Part shown: positions 36,305 through 47,514 of the stretch, in pieces | Layout: each line of letters begins with the position of its first letter | Position numbering within the stretch: the first letter of the stretch is position 1 | Origin: Knoxdaviesia capensis | Lineage: Eukaryota > Ascomycota > Sordariomycetes > Microascales > Gondwanamycetaceae | DNA: 64,000 nucleotides | Reading direction: 5' to 3' | Assembly (NCBI GenBank): GCA_001510575.1 | Contig: LNGK01000008.1 | Span: 3,228,308-3,292,307, forward strand | Made by a program: the position numbers and the translations under genes | The notes under the pieces: model-generated | The model's database searches: none | What the model was told of the DNA's origin: nothing | What the model saw: only the letters and a program-made list of their open reading frames with translations

Positions 36305-38370
36305 TTACGTGTCGGCAATAGTCAAAACTGGACGAAGCAGTAAGGTTATTAACTGAGAGAGAAATATGAGGTAAATATTGATAAGAAGAGCCAAGAGTAT
36401 CCTCTAGGGAACCCCAGGGTTATGAATTTTGGTTGTGGTTTTCCGGTGTTTTGGGCGTTTTGTTGTGTATGTTTCAGGGGAAGAGCGAGTTCTCAGAATA
36501 CACTCTAGAAAGGCGGAAGGACAAGGTAATTAGGGGAAGCAATTATATTATAACTGATGGGGATATGATCGTAAAGGGGGACACTCAATCTGGGGAGGTG
36601 ATCACTGACTAACAAGGGCAGTTGCGAGAGAAAGGAGCAAACAGAGCACAGGGCGCACACAAAAACGAAAGACTGGAAAGTGTCTGCTAAGACGGAGACA
36701 CATGGGAAGGGGAGAAGAGAAAGGATCGTGTGAATAATTCTGAAAGAACCAGTTAGAATATCCAGAGGACATGGAATATTTATAGAAAAGCAGTGTGTGG
36801 GAGCTGAACGGGTCTTCCAGCCTCTCATGGCGGTCGTCAGGGCCAAGCCCGAGAGAGAATCGAAGATCCGAAAATGTCAAAAGGCAAAGGAAGCGTTCCC
36901 AGTGGATTGCTGCCCATACTCGGCACAGAAGCACGGCCCCCTCCCCGGCCATGGCTATCCAAGGCTCTTCTGAAGGCAATTCGCTTTCAATGACGGAGTG
37001 GCAGCCTGATCTCCTGTTCAGGAGGGCATGTAGGGCGAGCGAGAAATACCCGGTGTTAGCCATTACCAAGAAGATCTGTATCAGTGGAAAATATGACCCC
37101 ATAGGAGAAGTCCGACAGTTCAGTTAGCAGAGATCCTCGGCAGCCGTACGCGTTTGTGATCGGCTATGGTTTAGGTAGCAACCAACACTGCCGCACAAGG
37201 GGGACATGTGTGTAGGGTCACAGGTCGGCTTTCCATCTTCACTGGAGACTCGAAGACTAAGGCGGCCAGTTCTCAAGGCCGCTCGCATTGATGATATCGT
37301 TCTGCAGATGGCTACTGAGGCAAGAAAAGGGGGTATGAGCACTGAATGCCTCGATATATGAAGCCGAGTATGTCGAAATGGTACGGGGTGGGGGAAGGCG
37401 GGCCAGCTGGGTCCTGTCCATCATGTACCAACGTTGTAACTCTCCCATACTCAGTAACATGGGCGAGGGTGTATATGGTAGTGCCAACTGCTTCGGCGCT
37501 CCTTTGATCTATGGATGTGGTCAGCTAAAGTCTACTCCGAAAGGGGGGGTGTGAAAAGCGAGATATGAGCCAAGATACATGGCGTCTCATCGGCGGTTAT
37601 TAGTAGAGACAAGCCATGATTGATTGTAGCTGCAGATTTTCGTCAGGCCGACTTCCTCAAAACGGAAGCAGTGGTATTAGAAATAGAATATATAAACTTG
37701 AATGGACTTCATGATTCCGGGGGCGTACGTGGTGGGTGGATTTGGTTGAGTACGGAACTTTGAAAAGGAGGCTACCAGACGTTGCAATAGCGCAAACGCG
37801 CGTGTAGTGGTATCTTCCCACCACTGATTTGATTGAAATTTGGACAGAACACTTGACTGGCCAGTTGAGAACAAGCTTATGTCAGCCACCGAAGGATCTC
37901 GGGTGTGCCACATGTAAGTTGGGGACTCCGTGGCGGGCAGTGGCGGTGCAGCGGAGATCGTACCCACTATTTCCCATTTCACGGGGCCATCTACGGGCAT
38001 CATCAATCAGCCTTTTTCAACTTCCAATTATTCTGACCTCCTGCCTCCTGCCGCCTCCTGTCTGGCGATTCTGACTGCGCCGCAAATTCCAGACTCGCTT
38101 TATTCCTCTCCAACTTCGATAATCGGTCCAAGGATGCCTATTTGTTTTGCTTTTCACAAGCCTTGGTTCAGTGAGGCAACTCGTCATTGTCATATAAGGT
38201 CGCTGTTCTGCCCGCATCCGACCGTTTCTGCGGCCGTATAACCCACCAGACAAGGGAAAAAAAATTGCTCTTCTCCCGTTCCAACCGCAGTCTCCACGTC
38301 TTTTTCCTCTCCCACCCTCTTACAATTTTTTCTCCTTTTTGGGTCTCGTTTCGTATGGCTTCTTGCTAGG
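36305..38370. other. Upstream region of the SWIM gene
   Basis: Presumed promoter side of the minus-strand SWIM gene. Frames of up to about 166 codons at 36500-37130 overlap in several phases without recognisable motifs, and no gene is supported. From about 38250 the plus strand becomes rich in C and T. Confidence 0.45.
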
Positions 38371-41100
38371 CTCTCTTGCCTCCATCAGCTTTTTCGTTTT
38401 GTTCTCTGAAGTTCTATGACTCTAAATACCCACCTTTGATATCTCCATGCCAGCAGCATAGCCAACTCCAAACACCACGCCCTCGATATGCTAGACATTT
38501 TTCCTTCTCTCCGTATATCTAGCCTCACTATATAAGTTTTTTTGCCCAGTGCATTGGGGCTTTAATTCGGCGCTTTCGCTCCGTGGAACTTTCTGTTCAA
38601 GATTTCCTACGCGTTCAAACTACACCTCGTCGCCCACTACCTACTTGCTCTGCCAATTGCAAATCAGCCAGCGGTCGCGCCATCTATAATCAATCCCGAA
38701 AATTTTCACTATATAACTGTTTGGTGATCCGTCTGCCCGTCTATTAGTCTAATATCTCTTCTCCATTTTGGTTGGGCTCCAACCTCTCCACCGTTTGTAT
38801 CTCCTTTTCCCACACCCGTTACCGTTGATTGACACAGCCCAGATGCGGCCGTTTTGGAGACCACATTTTTTGGCATTCTCACATAGGCCAATTCTCTGAC
38901 CCTCTCCTCTGTGGCCCTGTCCTTTTGACTGTCCATTTCATGGGATATCCTCGTTTCCCCCTGCCTTGGGCCTCTCCCTCTTCTCCCTCTTGCCGCTTCT
39001 TCTTCGTTCCCATCATCGCCCTGTGTTTCGTTTCATTATGTCTCGTCTGGAGTCCAAAACGAGGGTAGGTTTTCGGCTGGCCGGTAGAAAACAAATGGAA
39101 GGAGTACAGAAGCTACCCTGGGTGAAACTCATCTCCCATACGTAATGTCCTCGGAATCGTCAAGCCTAAATAATTGTCCGCGGCCGGTCAAATTTGACCC
39201 TCTTCAGTTTGTCTAACTTCACACTTGATAGGACACTTCGGTCTTAGTTTCCCATAGGTCTGTATATTTTGAAACCGCCATTGCAGATGCAAACATCTTC
39301 GTCGCCATTCAGAGGCCTAATGGCACTTAAAATCCCCTCGCACTGCGCCAGGGAGCAGTTAGATCTCAACTCTTCTGCTGAATTCTTATCTTTTCTTCGG
39401 GATGGTGTGCCCTCATTTCGAGTCAAACTATGGCCACTGAGAACATCCCTGATCCTTGGTTGATGCCTCTTCCGTCTCCGAACTTTCCTCTATCATGGAA
39501 AGATGTTCTCCAATTATCCCGTCTAGACGAGCCTGGATCTTCTTGCCACAGATATTCTAGATCCAATCCATGTCGAAGGTTCTAGTCGGCACTCTAATAT
39601 TGGGCAGTTATCTAAGCGCCCATCAATTTTGGCAGAATGGAATGTGTCCTTTCATGTCTGCTTCCTCTGCTTTCATGGTATCATACATGCATCCAAGTCG
39701 GCCATTTCCACTTCCCGAGGTGTCCTGCATGTTCTGTGAGTCACCTGAGAACGGCCTAGCAAGCCATGAGATACTTGACCTAACACCCCCACCTAGAAAT
39801 AGACCAGCAATCCCACGCCATTGTCGGTGGTTTCCGGATCATATTGGTCATATCTCGCTTCTGACTGCTTCACTAGTATTACTTATGGGTGTATTTTCAA
39901 TGATCCCGTCCCGTATGTGGAAGTAGTAGTTATCCTGTCTGGCTCCTGCGCTTTGTTGGGGCTGGAGATACCTCCCTTTTTTTTTTTTTTTGGGTACCGG
40001 TCACCAGAATGGGCCATGCAGCTGTTCCATACTACTACTTCCGGCAAAAGAATGCCTTGCGAGGCACTATGTCTAGTATATCCATACCTCCCTAACACGG
40101 CCAGGTGTTCCCCTATGCAATAAGGCTCCTAGGTCTTTTCTTTCTGCCACTCCGTCCTACCCCTTGACCTAATGCTCCTTGCATAAGACACGCTTTGCTC
40201 CTATCTATTCATCCATAGGTTTGGCTCCAAGAATACTAGCGCAAACTGCATGTTCTCCCACAGCTCATTTATATCTCCCTCATGTTTGCCTCCGGTCCCC
40301 CCACACCCCCTACCGCTCGCAAGTTCATTCATGTTTGGTCGGTGTTCAACAGTACGCACACATACAGGTCCGGTTTGTATGGTACCCAGTAGCCATGCCA
40401 AGTGCATTCTCGAGTATCCGCCCGCCTTATGCTATTGGTTTCCGACAGCATGGTAACGGCCTATCCATAATGACATCAAGAAGGAGTAATTTGCCATTTA
40501 CTTCCCCGTCCATGCGCACACAGCCCCATCACAACTTGAAATTGTAACTGCTTTTACCGTGCATACTACGGATACACCATACTAATCTAACCAGGATCGT
40601 TGCTTATAGGCCTTTTCCTATCATAGGTACGATATCAGCATTTCCCCATCGTGTGATGCTTAGTGAATTGCAATCATTCTGTATGAAATCGTCAGATTGG
40701 GCAAAGGACCCGGATCCTGGGTAGTTTGGTTTTATTCGCATAGTCTACACCATATGTCCTTCAGTCGCTTCTTTCTATGAGCGCGAACAGGGATGGAGCT
40801 CCTCTTCCTCAGATTCCCAACTTATGAATACCAATTCGTCAGATACCCCTCCCGAGAGAGGCCGTCACCTTTTGTCATTATGTTGTACACGGTCGCTCGA
40901 GTCAGAGAACAAAAGTGCGTACGCGCCAGAATTTCATGCGTGGTATGTATATATCGATACTACCATTATGCACAACTTTGAAGAAGTAGCTTTGTATCCA
41001 TCTTCAGTGGCCGGGAATGTCCCAGTGCCCTCTCGTATGGTGCTATAGACTATGTAGTCGCTGAAGAAATAAGTTTTGAGAATGTCAGTCAGTATTAGGG
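38371..41100 (+). other. Transcript-like region with broken coding-like fragments
   Basis: The plus strand at 38270-39060 is pyrimidine-rich with TATA-like sequence (actatataag near 38527, actatataac near 38709), as in fungal promoters and leaders. A frame from ATG 39430 (MATENIPDPWLMPLPSPN...) runs about 51 codons to a stop. The +1 frame then continues as a coding-looking stretch from about 39517 to 39735. A textbook intron follows at 39736-39796 (GTGAGT, CTAAC branch, CCTAG), and removing it keeps the frame open to about 39926. No family was recognised. It could be a decayed gene, a gene with a sequencing frameshift, or a long non-coding or leader transcript. Confidence 0.3.
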
Positions 41101-41569
41101 TTAATATTTCCGCTTAGCGCGCCTTAGGGTACTTGGCGTTTAATGCGTTTGTTATTGGCGCTAAGGTTGCCCTGGGCAACTACTGTGTAGAAAACATGCT
41201 ACCAAGAGAAAGATTTCAAAATGAGAGAGACCTGCAACCACTTAGATGCTTTTACCAGTTCTTCCCAATATACTAACTACTCCATGCACGAATATGTCCG
41301 CGTTTTCATTTTTATTTCATCGACCCCGAACACTTGACCGCGCCATCTATTCTGAATGTGTACAGTCTCTACGGTCTGGAAGTTGACATTCAAGTTTGTT
41401 TTTCTTGAGAAGCTCCTCGAGGGACGCATCTTCGCCAGTCTTTCATACAGAGCACAGTACATTCCCCTTCGGATTTCCGGTATGGCAGGAATGCAAAATC
41501 TTCAACATTCTTAACTCGCTCTCTCTAACCGCTTTCCAATTCGCCTTATTATAGAAGTACCTGGTTGAA
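41101..41569. promoter_or_regulatory. Upstream region of the DUF3405 gene
   Basis: The immediate 5' flank of the plus-strand DUF3405 gene. I see no TATA box or known operator that I would defend. A pyrimidine-rich leader segment (ctcgctctctctaaccgctttcc) ends about 40 bases before the start codon. Confidence 0.4.
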
Positions 41570-44260
41570 ATGCAAACCGAGACTCTCGCATTTCCTACTA
41601 CTATGGCCGGGTTTAGGTCAACACCTAAAGGGTATTCCTTTGGTAAACACAAGCGTCAGCCCTCCGACCTCCCTGTTTACGACACATCCTCCCGAGAAGC
41701 GCGGTCCTCCAGCGAAGACTACGGATATGACGATGAAGGCGTCGACACAGACTATTCGGCCTCTTCGGAGAGCAGCTCGACAAGGCGGCCTGAATATATG
41801 CGTCGAGCTCCACACTTCAAAGAAAGTTTCCAGGCCAGGCCAGCATCCAGTCCTATCGTTCACCGCCTCGGCCTCGCTATTCGAAGGTTCATCCGAAGGA
41901 ATCCATTTCGAATGCCAAATCGGTTGTCGAGATATCTATGCCTGGGAATATTTAGCACAGTTGTTGTTATGGTCATGACCCTAGCTCGTGCTAGCCACCT
42001 AGAAAACGAAAGACTTGAACTCCACCAGGCAAACCGCCCATCCCCACCTCGCGAATGGGAAGCGTTTCCTTTGCTTCCCAGATACTACGGAGGACTGCGT
42101 ATGCTAAGTCCGTCAGGCCATGCACCAGAACATCCACGAGGATCAGTCACGAGGCGTGAGGTGGATGAAGCGCTAAACTCTACCAATGAAGGTGGTGTCG
42201 CGCCACTTGACCTAGAATCTGCGACCATCCCCCGAAGTCGTTCGTTTGTCCGGGATCACCCTGGGTCCGTGTTTGTCAATTCACATGAGGACTCCCACCC
42301 CTGCTTTCTGGATGCTGCCAGCACAATCCGGATTCCAGACGTTCGTTACTACAACGGACTCCCACAAGATTTCCCTAATCCGGTGATTGGCGGGTATGAA
42401 GTCCTGTCATTGCCGGGAGATGTCTGTATGGATCGATACAGTCGGTTTGGTCCATATGGCATGGGATACTCCATTCGAAAAGGAGGCACAGGTACAGGGG
42501 AGCGCGGGGATCGCGATGGATCCGAAGATGTATGGAAAGAAACCCCGATGGTTGACTATAATGGCGTTGACTGGGCAGATGCCCAACGGCGATGCTTCAA
42601 ATCAAATGCGAAGCTATATGCACCCATCCCTGCGAGAGTTCCACGACCATATGAGTTCTTTGTTGACGACGATGAATCGTCCCCGACACCAAACTCGCCA
42701 AGAGAGGTGTCCGAGACCGTTCCCGAATCGCCAGCCAGTTCGGATGAGTCCACCCCCTCCAAGTTGATTGCCAGAACCGCCTTTGTTCTGAGAGCATGGG
42801 ATGGATTCCCGTGGCGTGCAGACGATATTATGGCTGTCCGGGCTTTGATCAGTGAACTCTCGCTGGCCTCGGGCGGGCGATACGATGTTCACATTCTCGT
42901 TCAAATTAAAGACGATTCACGATACCCGATCTTTGCAGACCCCGAAATCTATGCCGAAAGACTTAGAGCGACTGTCCCAGAAGAATTTCGTGGTCTATGT
43001 ACTCTTTGGACAGAGACGCAGATGCTGGCAACCTACCAAGGTATCTTTGACACATTTGCACGGGGGCCAGATCTCCCTATTCACGGATCTTACCGGGGCT
43101 TGCAAATGGCGATGCAGTATTTCGCAACACGTCATCCTGAGTATGAGTATTTCTGGCACTGGGAGATGGATGGTCGGTATACTGGTCATTGGTACGACTT
43201 CCTGTCTAAGGTTGAGAGTTGGGCCCGAGACCAGCCTAGGAAGGGTATCTGGGAGCGTAGCTCCAGATTTTATATACCTAGTGTTCACGGTTCTTGGGAA
43301 GACTTTCGGCAAATATCTCGCATCCAGTCTGAGATTGGGTTATCCAGTACTCCCATATCGAACACCAGGGTTAATGTCAACACAGCACACAGCCCGGTTG
43401 TCAGAAGGAACAGTCTTGTTACAAAAGAAGATGTTCTCGTCGCCCCTCGGCCTATGCCGGCCTTGACGGAGAAGACCATCTGGGGGCCCCATCGTCCGGA
43501 GAGTCTATCAGATCAATTCGATGCTGATAGAGACCCCGTACCTCCGACAGCTATTGAAGACGATGAGAATTCTTGGGGTGTCGGGGAGGAAGCTGACCTG
43601 ATTACTTTCAACCCCATCTTTGATCCTGTGGGAACAACATGGCTGCTCGCCGACGATATCACCGGATACAACTCCAGCGCCGATCCGGTGCCACGCCGAG
43701 CGCATATGATAGTCGGATCGCGAATGTCTCGTCGACTTCTGATGCAAATGCACCGCGAGACAACCCACCGCAAGCACTTCGCCTTTGCTGAGATGTGGCC
43801 AGCCACGACCGCCCTGCATCACGGGCATAAGGCTGTGTACGCACCTCACCCGGCATTTGCTGCGCGCGCATGGCCGTCGCAGCGCCTTGCTGAAGTTCTC
43901 AATGGTGGCCGCAACGGCGCGAGCGGTGGCGCACGCACCAGTGTGTTCGGCGATGGCGAGCATAACATGCACGGTACGTCGTGGTTCTACCGGTCAGACT
44001 TTGCGCCTGCACTATACCGGGCTTGGATGGGCATGCGTGCCGACGCTGGGGTCGATGGACTTGGCGACCGTGTTGGTGGAGAGGAGTTTGAGCTCCGGGC
44101 ACTGGCTGGAGAAGTCTCTGCGTCTCAGGCTGTCCGCGGCGGCGAGGGCCGAATGTGTCTCCCGCCTATGCTTCTACATCCGGTACGAGACGTGGACCTA
44201 CCAAATGAAGCACCAGCTCAATCTAAGGAGGGGCAGGCGGAGTTTGATCCTGCGGCGTAA
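41570..44260 (+). CDS. DUF3405-family type II membrane protein
   Basis: A single-exon gene of 896 residues. The N-terminal ~115 residues are polar, Ser/Asp-rich and then basic (RRFIRRNPFRMPNRLSR). A single hydrophobic segment at about 121-139 (YLCLGIFSTVVVMVMTLA) follows, giving a type II signal-anchor topology with the bulk in the Golgi or ER lumen. The conserved DUF3405 core follows: FVLRAWDGFPW, then YDVHILVQIKDD, then YFWHWEMDGRYTGHWYDFL, and KGIWERSSRFYIPSVHG. The E-M-D within WHWEMDG resembles a DxD-type metal/nucleotide-sugar site, so a glycosyltransferase role is plausible but is inference; the family has no established function. A second possible start is the Met at residue 12. The C-terminal part contains FAEMWPATTALHHGHKAVY, probably also part of the domain. 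It converges on EMP24. Confidence 0.85.
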   Translation: MQTETLAFPTTMAGFRSTPKGYSFGKHKRQPSDLPVYDTSSREARSSSEDYGYDDEGVDTDYSASSESSSTRRPEYMRRAPHFKESFQARPASSPIVHRLGLAIRRFIRRNPFRMPNRLSRYLCLGIFSTVVVMVMTLARASHLENERLELHQANRPSPPREWEAFPLLPRYYGGLRMLSPSGHAPEHPRGSVTRREVDEALNSTNEGGVAPLDLESATIPRSRSFVRDHPGSVFVNSHEDSHPCFLDAASTIRIPDVRYYNGLPQDFPNPVIGGYEVLSLPGDVCMDRYSRFGPYGMGYSIRKGGTGTGERGDRDGSEDVWKETPMVDYNGVDWADAQRRCFKSNAKLYAPIPARVPRPYEFFVDDDESSPTPNSPREVSETVPESPASSDESTPSKLIARTAFVLRAWDGFPWRADDIMAVRALISELSLASGGRYDVHILVQIKDDSRYPIFADPEIYAERLRATVPEEFRGLCTLWTETQMLATYQGIFDTFARGPDLPIHGSYRGLQMAMQYFATRHPEYEYFWHWEMDGRYTGHWYDFLSKVESWARDQPRKGIWERSSRFYIPSVHGSWEDFRQISRIQSEIGLSSTPISNTRVNVNTAHSPVVRRNSLVTKEDVLVAPRPMPALTEKTIWGPHRPESLSDQFDADRDPVPPTAIEDDENSWGVGEEADLITFNPIFDPVGTTWLLADDITGYNSSADPVPRRAHMIVGSRMSRRLLMQMHRETTHRKHFAFAEMWPATTALHHGHKAVYAPHPAFAARAWPSQRLAEVLNGGRNGASGGARTSVFGDGEHNMHGTSWFYRSDFAPALYRAWMGMRADAGVDGLGDRVGGEEFELRALAGEVSASQAVRGGEGRMCLPPMLLHPVRDVDLPNEAPAQSKEGQAEFDPAA

Positions 44261-44970
44261 AGTCTGATTATAGCATGAAACGTTCTTGGTGGTTTTTTGT
44301 TTCGCTTAGAAGGTGTTGCCTGTACTGAAATTGATCTCTGAGGCTTAGGGTTGGGAGTTGGGTTACTTTCTGGAGGAACCAATCAAATTGCATTTCTTTT
44401 CCTGGCATTTGCTCCACATAACACTAATGTGATATGACTTTGTGGAGCTTTCTCCCATCTCGTAAAAAAGTTGGTACGTAGAAGTGGTTAGCTAGTGATG
44501 AATCTCGTCATTATGGAGCTAGAAATACATCAAAGGCTACGATTCACATCGGGAGGGACACTAGAACGACACAGCATCACGTCTGAAGTTGACTGCCGCT
44601 TTTATATCCGCAAGTTTCATTTCATAATACATTAACATACATATCCTAGCGTCGTTTCTGAGAAGCCGAGAGAGTATTCATTTGTATATAGACCTGAGAG
44701 TACTAGTGCCAGGGCCAAAGAGAGAATACAATAAAAAATAAACAGGTAAAGGAATTGATTCGTAGGGTACCAGCAGATGTCTTCAGTATATATAAAAAGG
44801 CGTGCAGAAAAGAAACGACATCGATATCATTAGTTCGTAAAGAACTCATGATGCCCTTACGACGAGTATACCAGCAAAGGAGTCCGGTTTCTTCGAAATA
44901 ACGACACAAAACATAGGAGACAGAGTGTAAGAGAAGGCTTATATCGGGGGATGGCCGAGAACAAGAGTAA
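44261..44970. other. Convergent 3' intergenic region
   Basis: Contains the 3' untranslated flanks of the DUF3405 gene (plus) and EMP24 (minus). No gene, RNA gene or repeat was recognised. Confidence 0.5.
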
Positions 44971-45758
44971 CTAAACAACGCGCTTGACCTCGAAGAAACG
45001 GCGAAGCCACCAGACCTGGAAAAGAGACTCTCCAACGACCACCGTAATGACAAACAGATTCCACCACTTGACTCGGGCGTTGGTGCTCTCGGCGGTGTTG
45101 CGGTGGGTTCGCTCGCGGAAGACGATGTAGCTCTGCTCGTCTTTGACTTGGACGAGAAGTTCGGACAGTTTGCGGACTGGAAGGTTGCAAATCTACTAGT
45201 TAGTCAAAGATAGATAGATGACACTTCGAGAAGCTTCGTAATTCTCACCTTCTGACTCCAACGGGTCCGCGTCAACATCAGCCTCGCTGACATAGACGAT
45301 TCCATGCACGTTGAATGATACCGACTTGGTGTTGGCGCCCCAGTGCTCATTGCTAAAGCAATAGGTGTGCTTGCCATCGTGTTTCGAGGTGAAGGTGAAG
45401 TCGCCGTTGGAGGTTCCCTTCTGGAACGTTTCGTACTGGCCAGTCGGACTTGTGATCTATTCAGAGAGGAGAGAGATCCATCAGCCAGTGTCCCAACACC
45501 ACACGCGCTGCAGAAGCTGCAAAGGTTCGACATTAAGTCCATGGGGAGTTAACTTACCCAGAAGTCAATCTCCAGATTGCCTGCTCCTCCAAACTCGCGG
45601 TCCCCAACTTGATATGACACGGTCATCTTGTCATCTTTGTGCAAGTTCTCGAAAAAGCATTCGCGACCATGGGCAGGAAGAACGATATTGTGGGCGCTGG
45701 CGACGCTCACGAGGACTGATGCTACCACGAGCAATCGCGAAAAGGTTATGGAAACCAT
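44971..45758 (-). CDS. emp24: p24 cargo receptor, EMP24/TMED2 (p24-beta) type
   Basis: A member of the emp24/gp25L/p24 family, which cycles between ER and Golgi in COPII and COPI vesicles as cargo receptors. Three exons, 45758-45558, 45456-45249 and 45176-44971, join in frame to 204 residues. The N-terminus is a cleavable signal peptide (about 1-21, ending SVASA). The luminal GOLD domain holds the conserved Cys pair in GRECFFENL and KHTYCFSNEH. A coiled-coil region (VRKLSELLVQVKDEQSY onward) precedes one membrane span (NLFVITVVVGESLFQVWWL). The short tail LRRFFEVKRVV carries the FF motif and terminal VV typical of p24-beta, which bind COPII and coatomer and place it closer to TMED2/Emp24 than to other p24 classes. 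The start at 45758 was chosen because the signal peptide follows directly. An in-frame ATG at 45821 would bury it. Confidence 0.93.
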
Positions 45759-47514
45759 GATGTCTGATTCTGGGCAATTTCCAATGAAAACGAGGTGGTG
45801 GGAGACACAATGGGCAAACACAGTATCGAGTAAGTTGGGAATGCTGCTGCTCGTGCACAGTTTTTTCCTTGTTCCTGGCTAACAAAGAATTTCAGTTAGA
45901 AGAGACAGGGATGAGCCGGGGGAGAAGATTCGCGATCGAATGGAGGTAGTAGTGCAGTTTCGATGGATTTCCAACTTTGCGACTTTAGGAAACGAAAAGG
46001 GCTGTTCACGGGGAGCTTGTTAGAGAGATGCGGTGCGTTTTCAGTTGGTGATGTTCCGTCGCATTGAATGCGCTTCGTCAGGATGAGATTGTGCACAGGA
46101 GACAAAAGTGTGTGGGTGTTCGCTGTTCAGGAGAACAATCGGCCATACATGTACATGCAATAATCTCCCTCTCCCTGGTGCAAAGTGTAGTGTACTCGTA
46201 TATTGTGCAGCTAGCCAGCACCAGAAACGTTGCACTCCATCGATTTCAGCGAATGAGCAATGGCCACCGTGGAGTTTTTTTTCTTTCTGCTCGACGTGGC
46301 CAGAAAGGCTTAGCGTGTCTCAGGGGCGGCTCTGTCGGTTTCCTTGGTGTTGTGGGAGAGTCCGATGTTTTGCCATATGGACCCTCGATAAGGGTACTTG
46401 GTAGTGACTTAGTTTTGAGTGTGTTCCATACTGAAAAGCATGTAGAATTCATGTTTTCACTTTGCCCTTCCAAAGCTTGCAAAGTCCTACTCTCGAGACC
46501 GACGAATTTTCCAAGCCTGGGCCTCAGGGCCCCCGAAGGCTCGTGGTTATTCAGTCTGTTGCAGGCTGGCTTCTCTTTTTCCCCTTCCCGATCGTGTATC
46601 CTAGCCCCGTTGGCATACTCAATAGGGACGCATTAGGTAAGCATATCTAATTCGCCGCCCATTTCTCTCCCTTCTCCCCCAAATAAAAGCAAAAAAAAAA
46701 TAAAGCCACAACCACCAGGCCATCTACCAAGAACAAACTTCCCCCATCAACCCCTCTAACTCCCCATCTACACCGACTATCACGGCCACGTCCTCTCCCA
46801 TCACGAGATAAGAAAACCGAGCCGCAATCGCTGAATCCTCTTTCCATTCATCTATTTACAAGTGAGTTTATGTGTCTTCGACAATTTATGTTTGTTGAGA
46901 ACGCCTTATCCACCCGGAATCACCCCCAGCCTGCCAACTTGTCTCCCCATACGTCCTGTTTTCCAGACCACCTCTCCTTCGTTGTCGTCATTGGGAGTTG
47001 GTTTCTCCTATCACCCAGAATTTTCATCTTCAACGTCCTCGTGCCAGATAGTCAGGAGATCTCTATCTGAACTCCTTTCTATCAGGGACTCTATCACATC
47101 ACGCCCTATCATTTCTCTCATCCCCCATTTCCTCCTTTTGCCCTGATCTTGCGCCTTGTGTTGCTGGTCAATTCTGCTGCCTGTGTCAAGTGTGTCCCAT
47201 GTGCATTTTCCCTCTCAAGCATAGGCACCCATTTCCTGTAACGAAATGCCAGCCGTCATTGACAGCTGTCCTCAATTGTTATTCAATACTTAAGACTGCG
47301 CTTCCTGAATTCATACCGTCATCTTCTTGAACCTTCAATTTTCCTTTTCTTATCTGCGTGTAATCAATCAAATCCCCCGTACCGTTCGTCGCTAACCGGA
47401 TATCTCTCTCTTGTCTGTTCAACCAGGTAGCGCCGAATACCAGCGTTCACTCCCAGCCACCACAACAAACCTCCTTTCTTTAACGAAAAAAAAACTCCCC
47501 AAAATACCGCCAAG
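45759..47514. promoter_or_regulatory. Divergent promoter region of EMP24 and ARF1
   Basis: About 1.75 kb between two divergently transcribed secretory-pathway genes. The ARF1 side (about 46660-47510) is strongly pyrimidine-rich on the plus strand, as in promoters and leaders of highly expressed fungal genes. The frames within it, up to 190 codons at 46064-46636, show no recognisable motif. Confidence 0.5.

Noticed and set aside
36500..37130. Minus-strand frames of 113 and 166 codons upstream of the SWIM gene
   Set aside because: They overlap each other in different phases, are Phe/Leu/Ser-rich as expected from a C/T-rich promoter strand, and lack a domain.
46064..46636. 190-codon plus-strand frame between EMP24 and ARF1
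   Set aside because: No domain, Ser/Phe/Leu/Cys-rich chance composition, and it lies in the divergent promoter of two certain genes.
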